Shown piece by piece: positions 7,688 to 14,520 of a stretch of 18,174 nt of DNA. Within the stretch, counting starts at the first letter, position 1, and each line of letters opens with the position of its first letter. The notes under the pieces were generated by a model. It had not been told where the DNA came from. It did not search any database and was given only the letters and a program-made list of their open reading frames with translations. The position numbers and the translations under genes were made by a program. This DNA is from an uncultured Actinomycetes bacterium (lineage in GTDB: Bacteria > Actinomycetota > Actinomycetes > S36-B12). Where the stretch lies: the NCBI GenBank assembly GCA_905181745.1, contig CAJIYV010000100.1:1-18174 (forward strand), given 5' to 3'.

Positions 7688-8383
7688 ATGTCACACACGT
7701 CAGTCGACCCTTTAGCAACGCCACCTCGCCGTGTCGTAAATTTTGCGTACCCTGCCGGCTCCCTTTACCCGTACATCGTCGCAGCATTCGTGGGCATCCT
7801 CTTGATCTCTAATATTGGTGCAACCAAATTGATTGCATTTGGCCCTTTCATCACCGACGGTGGAGTCTTTCTCTTCCCGCTCACCTACATTATTGGCGAT
7901 ATTCTCAGTGAGGTGTACGGCTGGAAAGCCGCGCGCAGAGCAATTTTTACCGGATTTGCCATGTCGGTCCTGGCTGCATTTACTTTCTATTTGGTACAAA
8001 TTTCCCCTGCTGCGGAAGCTTATGAGTTTCAAGGTGCCTTCGAATCAGTTCTTGGATTCGTACCCAGAATCGTGCTTGCCAGTGTCTTGGGTTACCTGGT
8101 GGGCCAATTACTTAACGCCTATGTGTTGGTGAAGATCAAGCAAAGAACAAAAGAAAAACACCTGTGGGCCCGCCTGATCGGCTCCACAATAGTTGGTGAA
8201 TTTGCCGACACTCTAGTTTTTTGTACCGTCGCATTCTACGGTGTAATCACGGGCGCTGATTTCATTAATTATGTCTTAGTGGGATACCTCTACAAGACTT
8301 TGTTAGAGGTATTTTTTCTCCCGGTCAGCTACCCCGTTATCAAAGCAATCAAAAAACACGAACCAACGTATTTTGGCAGCTAG
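7688..8383 (+). CDS. yhhQ: Queuosine precursor transporter, YhhQ/VUT family
   Basis: Inner-membrane importer for a queuosine precursor (preQ0/preQ1 or queuine) used in tRNA wobble modification. The 231-residue length is typical, with about six hydrophobic segments. Family-type motifs are TYIIGDILSEVYGWKAARRA at about 60-79, GEFADTLVFCTVAFYG in the later half, and KTLLEVFFLPVSYPVIKAIKKHE at the C-terminus. The ATG at 7688 is the only reasonable start before the first helix. It lies two bases after the tRNA-Arg, so the ribosome would have either the tRNA's GGGGG acceptor strand as a poor Shine-Dalgarno or an almost leaderless mRNA left by tRNA 3' processing. The stop shares CTAG with convergent tgt, the enzyme that would use the imported base. 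Confidence 0.88.
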   Translation: MSHTSVDPLATPPRRVVNFAYPAGSLYPYIVAAFVGILLISNIGATKLIAFGPFITDGGVFLFPLTYIIGDILSEVYGWKAARRAIFTGFAMSVLAAFTFYLVQISPAAEAYEFQGAFESVLGFVPRIVLASVLGYLVGQLLNAYVLVKIKQRTKEKHLWARLIGSTIVGEFADTLVFCTVAFYGVITGADFINYVLVGYLYKTLLEVFFLPVSYPVIKAIKKHEPTYFGS

Positions 8384-9600
8384 GTTGTCTTCGCGTAGCG
8401 ACCAGTTGTAAAGCGTGAAACCCAATCCTGCTTAAAATCAAAATAGGTTCCCGCTTGCATGTGCTCGCGAATTTGGTCCACCAAGTGGACCGTGAAACGC
8501 AGGTTATGAATACTCGCTAATGTTGGAAAGATCAATTCATTGGCTTTATAGGCGTGATGCAAATAACCCTGTGAATAATTCACGCAGGTGTAGCAATCAC
8601 ATTCGTGATCGATCGGCTCGCTATTGCCTCTGCTGTTTGCATTGGACACATTGAAACGCCCTTCCACGGTCAAAAGAGCCGAATTACGGGCATTGCGCGT
8701 TGGAGCCACACAGTCGAATGTGTCAGCTCCGTTTTCAGCGCCGACAAAAAGGTCCAAGGGCTCGCCAATCCCCAGCAGGTGTCGGGGTTTCTCCTCTGGC
8801 AATTCATCCACGACCCAACCGATGATGGTTCCAAGAGTTTCCTTATCTAGAGCCCCACCGATTCCAAATCCATCAAAATCCAATTCACCTATTTCACGAG
8901 CAGCCTGCCTGCGCAAATCTTCGTAATGTGCACCTTGGACTACACCGAAAAGCATCTGACGCGGCTTTTCAGCTCGATCAATGGTGAGTCGCTGATGTTC
9001 ATCGATACACCTTTGAGCCCACTGTTGAGTGCGTCGCATTGCAGTTAATTGATACTCACGCGTATTCATCAAAGTTGTGCATTCATCGAATGCAAAAATT
9101 ATGTCCGCGCCAATAGCATGCTGGACTTGCATGGAAACCTCCGCCGTAAAGCGGTGCATACTTCCATCTAGGTGTGATTTGAAAGTTACTCCCTCATCAT
9201 CAACGTGGGCCAACCGGTCTTTTCCTGGAGCGATTACATCGCTCTCGACAGTGTTGGCGCTGTCCATCGATAATACTTTTTTGAACCCGACACCCAATGA
9301 AAGTACTTGGAATCCTCCACTGTCAGTAAATGTGGGCAGGGGCCAGTTCATGAAATTACCGAGCCCACCGGCACCATCAATGATTTCGGTTCCCGGCTGC
9401 AGGTATAGGTGATAGGCGTTTGCAAGTACTGCTTGTGCTCCAAGATCTCGAACGCTCTCAGGTAAAACCGATTTTACCGTTCCCTTTGTACCCACTGGGA
9501 TAAATGCCGGGGTGTGGATACGGCCGTGTGGCGTAGTAATAGTCCCGGTTCGCCCACGCGTCTGATCAAGCTGGGATACGACGTCAAATCCGTGGCTCAC
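8380..9600 (-). CDS. tgt: tRNA-guanine transglycosylase
   Basis: Exchanges guanine-34 for a 7-deazaguanine base (preQ1, or queuine in salvage variants) in tRNAs with GUN anticodons. The protein has 406 residues, slightly longer than the roughly 375 of proteobacterial Tgt; the extra length includes a segment around 104-137 between the DSGGFQ loop and GVTFKSHLDG. Active-site aspartates are D93 (FTDSGGFQ) and D296 (TFDCVAPTRNARN). Zinc ligands are C334, C336, C339 and H365, with the same 26-residue spacing from last Cys to His as in the Zymomonas enzyme. The GTG start at 9600 has no Shine-Dalgarno but a TAGCAT box six bases before it. The convergent transporter suggests salvage; substrate preference cannot be read from the sequence. 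Confidence 0.95.
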   Translation of the reverse strand: MSHGFDVVSQLDQTRGRTGTITTPHGRIHTPAFIPVGTKGTVKSVLPESVRDLGAQAVLANAYHLYLQPGTEIIDGAGGLGNFMNWPLPTFTDSGGFQVLSLGVGFKKVLSMDSANTVESDVIAPGKDRLAHVDDEGVTFKSHLDGSMHRFTAEVSMQVQHAIGADIIFAFDECTTLMNTREYQLTAMRRTQQWAQRCIDEHQRLTIDRAEKPRQMLFGVVQGAHYEDLRRQAAREIGELDFDGFGIGGALDKETLGTIIGWVVDELPEEKPRHLLGIGEPLDLFVGAENGADTFDCVAPTRNARNSALLTVEGRFNVSNANSRGNSEPIDHECDCYTCVNYSQGYLHHAYKANELIFPTLASIHNLRFTVHLVDQIREHMQAGTYFDFKQDWVSRFTTGRYAKTT

Positions 9601-9606
9601 CGCGCA

Positions 9607-9612
9607 ATGCTA
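9607..9612 (-). promoter_or_regulatory. Candidate -10 box for leaderless tgt mRNA
   Basis: TAGCAT on the minus strand is followed by six bases (TGCGCG) and the GTG at 9600. The same spacing occurs at argS and at the 6402 gene. The first three bases are also the stop codon of the potD remnant. Confidence 0.4.
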
Positions 9613-9837
9613 CATATGGACTGCCTTCTGAAACTGCCGGTCATAAGCCATCCGGGTTTCCACACCCAAAGTCATGAATTCGGACACGGTTGCCAGCAAT
9701 TCGGGTGTGGGAAAAATCCAGGGATCGTCGACTAAGTCCGGGTCTATATCGGCCATCGCTTCTTGTGCGCCAGCAACTGGACATGCATATTGAACCCACT
9801 CAGCAAGCCGGGCTGCGACCTCCGGATCGTAGCAATG
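9610..9837 (-). pseudogene. Truncated C-terminal remnant of a spermidine/putrescine ABC substrate-binding protein (PotD-type)
   Basis: Found by hand translation of the minus strand between oleD and tgt. A 75-codon stretch reads YDPEVAARLAEWVQYACPVAGAQ, continues through an EAMADIDPDL and DDPWIFPTPELLA region, and ends in a TAG at 9612-9610. This is the typical C-terminal end of polyamine-binding proteins: helix after YDPEVAA, CPVxGAQEA, then P-x-IFP. An in-frame TGA stands right before it (9840-9838), and only about 87 bases separate it from oleD, so the first three quarters of the gene, the signal peptide and the transporter genes are absent. The reading frame of the fragment is intact, suggesting recent loss. 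Identity is from memory of the family; no search was run. Confidence 0.72.
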
Positions 9838-9926
9838 TCAGATCACAAATCTACGTCACGATATCCTTCCGTACACGCACCTCGTGTCACGAAAATGTCA
9901 CAAAATCATCTGGCTATGAAATACGC
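9838..9926. other. Junction between oleD and the potD remnant, with tandem TGTCAC repeat
   Basis: Together with the remnant this fills the 326-base stretch (9601-9926) with no intact gene. It holds a tandem direct repeat, TGTCACGAAAA (9885-9895) then TGTCACAAAA (9896-9905), about one helical turn apart, inside a small palindrome CGTGTCACG (9883-9891). A further GTCACGA lies at 9855-9861. I see no hairpin with a T-run that would be a clear terminator for oleD. Confidence 0.45.
9885..9905 (+). repeat. Two-copy tandem repeat, TGTCAC(G)AAAA
   Basis: Two adjacent copies, 11 and 10 bases long, differ by one missing G. The spacing resembles direct-repeat operators, but no nearby gene start points to a regulated target. 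Confidence 0.5.
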
Positions 9927-10892
9927 CTACGCCTTTGCGTACCACATGGCCAGATCTGCGAACCCTTGATCAAGTGAGATCGAGGGGCTCCACTCAAGAA
10001 ATCTCTTGGTTTCCCCTAGGTCAAACCAATGCGCGGTTGCAAGCTGCTCTACCAGGAATGACGTCAGTGGTGGCTCGCTCTTGCGGATCCTCCACGCGGA
10101 TTCAGCGGCATGCCCTGCCGCCATAGCAATGTGAAACGGGATGCTGCGGGATGGGGCCTTCGCACCGGCGGCATAAGCAATGCGACCGAGAGTTTCTCGC
10201 ACCGTGCGTGGCTCTCCATTCGTCACCATGAGCGCCCTGTTAAAAGCTGAAGTAGGCGCATCGATCGCGCAAGCAAATGCCTGCGCCGCGTTCGTGACAT
10301 ACGTTGTGTCAATCAGTGAATAACCACCGTCTATCAAAAAGAGCCTTCCCGACCGAGCCCGTGCAACTATTCGCTCAATCAGCTGCGTATCCCCCGGTCC
10401 CCACACCAAATGTGGGCGCAAAGCCATAGTAGAAAAATCAGGTGAGTGCGCGGCAAGGACATCGATCTCGGCCAAAGCTTTGGTGCGACTATATGAGCCG
10501 CGTACGTGGGCTGGTTCGGCTTTGTGCACCCCCACGCCAATGAGTGCATTCCCTGTGTGCGCAACTGACGGCGAGGATGCGTAAATAAATCTCTGGACCC
10601 CATTTTTTTTCGCCTTCTCCAGAAGCTTTCTTGTCGCCAAAACATTTGAATCAAAAAACTCCTGGTAGCTTCCAACGATCCCCACTTTTGCGGCCAGATG
10701 AACCACAACCTCCACACCCTTAATCCACTGTTCGGATTTCGTAGGTGCGACTAAATCGTCAAGAAACTCGCGGATTCCTGGCACATGGCAAGGTGTCCGC
10801 TGCACCACAACGCATTCATGGCCAGATTTTTGAATCTCCCTCACCACCGCAGACCCAAGTAGTCCTCGCCCACCGGTAATCAAAACTTTCAC
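9927..10892 (-). CDS. oleD: OleD: NAD(P)H-dependent 2-alkyl-3-ketoacid reductase of olefin synthesis
   Basis: Extended short-chain dehydrogenase that reduces the OleA condensation product, a 2-alkyl-3-keto acid, to the beta-hydroxy acid used by OleC. The protein has 321 residues. The Rossmann loop TGGRGLLG lies at 6-13, catalytic serine in YASSPSV at about 104-110, and catalytic Y134 and K138 in YSRTK. The C-terminal half is less conserved and binds the lipid. Without context this could be called a 3-beta-HSD or NAD-dependent epimerase; the oleA-oleBC neighbours decide the name. The GTG start overlaps the oleBC stop in the four bases GTGA (10892-10889), so translation is probably coupled. The next intact gene downstream is tgt, after the potD remnant. 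Confidence 0.9.
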   Translation of the reverse strand: MKVLITGGRGLLGSAVVREIQKSGHECVVVQRTPCHVPGIREFLDDLVAPTKSEQWIKGVEVVVHLAAKVGIVGSYQEFFDSNVLATRKLLEKAKKNGVQRFIYASSPSVAHTGNALIGVGVHKAEPAHVRGSYSRTKALAEIDVLAAHSPDFSTMALRPHLVWGPGDTQLIERIVARARSGRLFLIDGGYSLIDTTYVTNAAQAFACAIDAPTSAFNRALMVTNGEPRTVRETLGRIAYAAGAKAPSRSIPFHIAMAAGHAAESAWRIRKSEPPLTSFLVEQLATAHWFDLGETKRFLEWSPSISLDQGFADLAMWYAKA

Positions 10893-13399
10893 CTGTCACC
10901 TGCTAGTTTCGCATTCGCCCACTGAGCGATTTCTTCACGATTAAGTTTCGCATTGTGGCGAATATCTGTGGGAAGTGATTTAACGGGCAGCATCGCCGCG
11001 AGTGGAACGCCAGCAATGGCGCGCATCTCGTCTTCCTTGTCCATCTTCGATAGGCCTTTTGCTTCTGTAGTTTCGATATACACAATTGCAACAACTGCTC
11101 CGCCCCGTGGTCCTATTCCTACGCACGCTGCTTGACGCACGAAAGGTAATGATTCAATTCTTTGCTCCACCGGGACCGGAGTAATCACTCCTAGCGACGT
11201 TGAAATTACATGTGATTTGCGACCCTCAATCCACAGGGAACCCTCCGCATCAAGGTGACCCACATCTCCCGTGCGGTGCCAACCCACAAAGTGGGAGCTA
11301 CTTCGTTCCGTGAATTCCAGGCTGTCATAACTATTTTTCATATGTGGAGCTCGCACTACGATTTCGCCCATAACTTCAGGGGCAGTGGTGAGCTGATCGG
11401 GCGCATCCCACGCGGCAATGCAGATGTCGACTCCGGGAATCCCCTTGCCGACGAGTACTCCCTGATCGCTCTGCGATTTCAGGATCGCTTCTAGGTCGGT
11501 TTCGCTTAATGGCAACGCCTCAGTCATGCCATAAGGGGTGCGGATACAAGCGTGGGGAATGAGCAGCGCCAATCGTTGCAATAATGATTTGGGAACTGGA
11601 GCACCCGCACTCAAGATAAGTCGAATGCTGCTCCAGTCAGCGTCATCGTGTTTGGGGGCTGTGTCCAATACGTTGATTAATGCAGCAGGAGAGGCCCACA
11701 ACAGCGTGCCCCCGGCACTCCCCACGCTTTCCTTCAGCGCTTCATATGTCAATGAACTTGGCTTGCCTGGGTCCATGCGGGGCAGAACAGAAGCGATTCC
11801 CAGAGCCGGTCCAAAAACAGCCCATGGAGAAAATGCGGCAATGATTACATCTCGCGAAGAAATTGTGTACTGCGATTGCAAAGCAGTGACTGTTCGCGCA
11901 ATGTGGCCTCGCGAATATTGAACACCTTTTGCAGGACCGGTTGACCCTGACGTGAAGACGACTGCGCCAAGATTCGTTGCAGGAAATTGCGTTGTGCCCT
12001 TCTGGTCTGTATCAAAAACAGCCCTGGGAAGCTTCTGAGTCTTGTCAATTTCCTTTGTGCTTATTCGTGCCCCCCGAATGTGCAGGCTCTTCATCAAAGG
12101 TCCGGCACGTGGTATCCCGACAACGTGATCCACATGCGCGCCACGCAATGCCCGAAAAATTCCCCGCAGGCCGAGACCTGAATCTGCCAGCACCACGGCA
12201 GCACCAAGATTCCATGTGGCATAAATCAAGGGGATCAATAGCGGGCCCGGTGGAACAAGAAAGGCGACTCGATCCCCTGCGGTGACCCCTCGCTGGGAAA
12301 GGTAGCCCGCATAAGAGTTCGTCAGAGTGTCTAATTCCTGCCAAGTCAGATTGCCGGCTTCGCTCATGGCTGTTAAGCCAATGGAATTTGGTCGAGTACT
12401 TGTCTGCTCACGCAATGCAGCTCCCAAGTCGATCAATTCGCTATCGCTTTCAGACGAAAATGTCGATTGCGTTCCCGAAGGCGAGTCGATCCAATCGAAA
12501 ATGTCGCCCACCAGAGTGGGTGCATCTTCACTCACCAAATGAGATGCGCCCTCGTATCTGTGCACCACCGCATGGGGCAATCGCCCTTTGAGGTCGCGCA
12601 AATAGAGATCCGAAAAGACTGGGTCATTAGGGCCCCAACACATCAGAATGGGGGTGCCACAAAGCAGTTTCAGGCTTTCGGCAATGTGGTCCAGCGGCGC
12701 CCTACTGACGTGATCTTCTTCAAAAGGAATATCGGCGACGAATCCGTGAATCGCCTTACGGGATTCACGCTTTCGGTACGGCGCGCGGAACCCTGTTGCA
12801 ACGTCCCGGGACATTTTCTTACCGCTAAGAATTCTGGTTCCAAGTACGAATCCTTGGGAATATTCGGTGACGGGTGCCAATAGACCCCGTGCGCGTACGA
12901 GTCGAATGATGGCTGGACTATTGAAATCTTTGGGTTGATGCACTGCGGTATTGAGCAAGACCACTCCAGCAATATGGTGCTCCCCCGATCTGATCTCGTT
13001 TTCGACCCAACCCAATGAGATTGGACCACCCCAGTCATGAGCCAATGACACGATCGGCGTAGTGACTTCAAGCGCTGCCACTACACGGGTGAGGTCGTCG
13101 ACTCTTTGCTCAAGAACTCGATCTGAACTCAGTCTTTCCGAGTAACCCATACCCAGTTGATCGACTGCAATCACTCGAATATTAATCGGGGCCTGCCGCA
13201 GGAAATTACGCCACAGGTACGACCAAGTGGGATTCCCATGAACGCACACCAGCGTGAGTTCAGCAGCGCGATCCGTGCCGGTATCAAGCACATGAACGCC
13301 ACGTGAGATTCCATCACGGTCAGTAAAGTCAACGATCTTCGACCACTTGGGATCCAAACCGTGCAGATTGACGGGAGGTAGTTGAGCTGGCCGGCTCAC
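10889..13399 (-). CDS. oleBC: OleBC fusion: beta-lactone decarboxylase plus beta-lactone synthetase
   Basis: Two olefin-pathway enzymes in one 836-residue chain, the arrangement known from actinobacteria such as Micrococcus. The N-terminal OleB part (about 1-305) is a haloalkane-dehalogenase-like alpha/beta hydrolase that releases CO2 from a beta-lactone: HGNPTWSYLW at about 54-63, nucleophile D122 in LAHDWGG, and H287 in GASHLVSED. A Ser-rich linker follows. The C-terminal OleC part is an ANL-superfamily enzyme that closes the lactone with ATP: TSGSTGPAKGV at about 483-493, YGMTEALPLSE, HRTGDVGHLDAEG, and the terminal lysine K818 in HNAKLNRE. The GTG at 13399, two bases after the oleA stop, is preferred; the open frame extends 19 codons further into oleA. 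OleB uses an aspartate, not serine, as expected. Confidence 0.92.
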   Translation of the reverse strand: MSRPAQLPPVNLHGLDPKWSKIVDFTDRDGISRGVHVLDTGTDRAAELTLVCVHGNPTWSYLWRNFLRQAPINIRVIAVDQLGMGYSERLSSDRVLEQRVDDLTRVVAALEVTTPIVSLAHDWGGPISLGWVENEIRSGEHHIAGVVLLNTAVHQPKDFNSPAIIRLVRARGLLAPVTEYSQGFVLGTRILSGKKMSRDVATGFRAPYRKRESRKAIHGFVADIPFEEDHVSRAPLDHIAESLKLLCGTPILMCWGPNDPVFSDLYLRDLKGRLPHAVVHRYEGASHLVSEDAPTLVGDIFDWIDSPSGTQSTFSSESDSELIDLGAALREQTSTRPNSIGLTAMSEAGNLTWQELDTLTNSYAGYLSQRGVTAGDRVAFLVPPGPLLIPLIYATWNLGAAVVLADSGLGLRGIFRALRGAHVDHVVGIPRAGPLMKSLHIRGARISTKEIDKTQKLPRAVFDTDQKGTTQFPATNLGAVVFTSGSTGPAKGVQYSRGHIARTVTALQSQYTISSRDVIIAAFSPWAVFGPALGIASVLPRMDPGKPSSLTYEALKESVGSAGGTLLWASPAALINVLDTAPKHDDADWSSIRLILSAGAPVPKSLLQRLALLIPHACIRTPYGMTEALPLSETDLEAILKSQSDQGVLVGKGIPGVDICIAAWDAPDQLTTAPEVMGEIVVRAPHMKNSYDSLEFTERSSSHFVGWHRTGDVGHLDAEGSLWIEGRKSHVISTSLGVITPVPVEQRIESLPFVRQAACVGIGPRGGAVVAIVYIETTEAKGLSKMDKEDEMRAIAGVPLAAMLPVKSLPTDIRHNAKLNREEIAQWANAKLAGDR

Positions 13400-13401
13400 C
13401 G

Positions 13402-14421
13402 TTACCAATCGATCTCGATAACGGCCGCGTTGAGCCCTGAGCCAATTCCCATGCAAGCTATTCGATCTCCACTGCTGAGGTCGTCCACTGATTGCGCCAA
13501 AGTAAACGGCACAGAAGCCGGCCCGATATTCCCGTGTAGGGGAAATGTGGTCGGCACTTTCGCAGGATCGATTCCCAATGCCGCGATGAGTGCGGCATTA
13601 TGAACCTTGGAAACCTGATGCAAAATGTAGGTATCTAGATCTGACCAACTGAATTGAGATTGCGCGTCATCCCAGGCGTCCCTTGCCAGAGCAACCCCTG
13701 CTTCAAGGAGCCCTCGACTATCCGTGCGCATGAAGTCAAGATCGCCCATGCACAGTTGCTTGTGTTGGGTTGCCGCACGGCTAACGCCACCCCTGAACCG
13801 GTGACCACCATGAACTGATGCTTTCCCTAGAACCATTGCAGCCCCTCCCGAACCAAGGGTCATGGTGGCAAATTGTTCGAGAACATCTTCCTTGGTGGAG
13901 TCATCACGTTGGAGGCGCGCAATTGTTGCCTCTTGAGGTCTACGGCTCCCTTCACCATCTACGATCAAAGCGAATTCTATTTGCCCAGAGTCAATCATCA
14001 TGGATGCAACCTGCATGCCATTGATGAACCCCAAACACGCGTTGCTCAGGTCAAAGTTCACACACGAAGACGATAATCCGAGCTGTTCGTGAACATCGAC
14101 GGAAGCTGATGGTTCGAGTCGATCTCGACACACTGACGTGTCAATGAGCACACCCACCGCCTCTGGATTGACCCCTGCCTCTGCGAGTGCTTTGGCTCCG
14201 GCCATTGCAGCGACGTCGGCAAAAGAGACATCAGGCGCCCACCATCGTCTCTCTTTGACTCCGGCAAGGGATTCGAGTATCCCCGGAACCAACCCAACTC
14301 GGTCATAGGTCTTCAATAATTGAGCGTCAATTTCGTCGCTGGTCACGACGATTGGCGCAACGGCTGCCGTTACGGAGAGAATCGCCGTGTCTGAGTACGT
14401 GAATGTGGCATTGCCACTCAT
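13402..14421 (-). CDS. oleA: OleA: acyl-CoA head-to-head condensing enzyme (thiolase-fold)
   Basis: Condenses two fatty acyl-CoAs by a non-decarboxylative Claisen reaction, the committing step of long-chain olefin synthesis. The 339-residue protein is FabH-like. Catalytic C129 lies in SNACLGF, H268 in ILHQVSKVHN, and N298 in HGNIGPASVP. E103 in CRDRLEPSAS sits 26 residues before the cysteine, the same separation as Glu117 and Cys143 in the Xanthomonas enzyme; this glutamate separates OleA from decarboxylating FabH. The ATG has a good ribosome binding site, AAAGG plus six bases. It heads the operon oleA-oleBC-oleD and is divergent from the secreted hydrolase. Chain length of the substrates cannot be told. 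Confidence 0.93.
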   Translation of the reverse strand: MSGNATFTYSDTAILSVTAAVAPIVVTSDEIDAQLLKTYDRVGLVPGILESLAGVKERRWWAPDVSFADVAAMAGAKALAEAGVNPEAVGVLIDTSVCRDRLEPSASVDVHEQLGLSSSCVNFDLSNACLGFINGMQVASMMIDSGQIEFALIVDGEGSRRPQEATIARLQRDDSTKEDVLEQFATMTLGSGGAAMVLGKASVHGGHRFRGGVSRAATQHKQLCMGDLDFMRTDSRGLLEAGVALARDAWDDAQSQFSWSDLDTYILHQVSKVHNAALIAALGIDPAKVPTTFPLHGNIGPASVPFTLAQSVDDLSSGDRIACMGIGSGLNAAVIEIDW

Positions 14422-14520
14422 GATAAGCCTTTCCCGGTGGGTCGGCGCCTAGCCTGCCATGTGATGGATAATTGGCCAGAGTCAGGTAGGCCGCTACGCA
14501 ATGATTGATAAAGGGTGACT
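14422..14520. promoter_or_regulatory. Divergent promoter region between oleA and the secreted hydrolase
   Basis: This is the only place from which the ole operon can be started without reading through another gene. It contains the oleA ribosome binding site (AAAGG, 14432-14428) and the hydrolase site (AAAGGG, 14510-14515). AT-rich pieces such as AATTAT on the minus strand could be part of a -10 box, but I cannot place either promoter firmly. Confidence 0.45.
14510..14515 (+). promoter_or_regulatory. Ribosome binding site deciding the hydrolase start
   Basis: AAAGGG is followed by TGACT and the GTG at 14521. The alternative GTG at 14515 overlaps this site and is therefore less likely. Confidence 0.6.

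Noticed and set aside
7551..7787. Upstream extension of the YihY-type frame (79 more codons)
   Set aside because: It crosses the tRNA-Arg gene in antisense; the CPRQESNLRP-like peptide is a well-known false translation of tRNA genes. The membrane protein begins near 7550.
9690..9977. Plus-strand frames between tgt and oleD
   Set aside because: They run antisense to the potD remnant, whose minus-strand reading is recognisable; these frames look random.
13400..13456. 19-codon N-terminal extension of oleBC into oleA
   Set aside because: It overlaps the conserved oleA 3' end; a GTG two bases after the oleA stop gives a compact coupled start.
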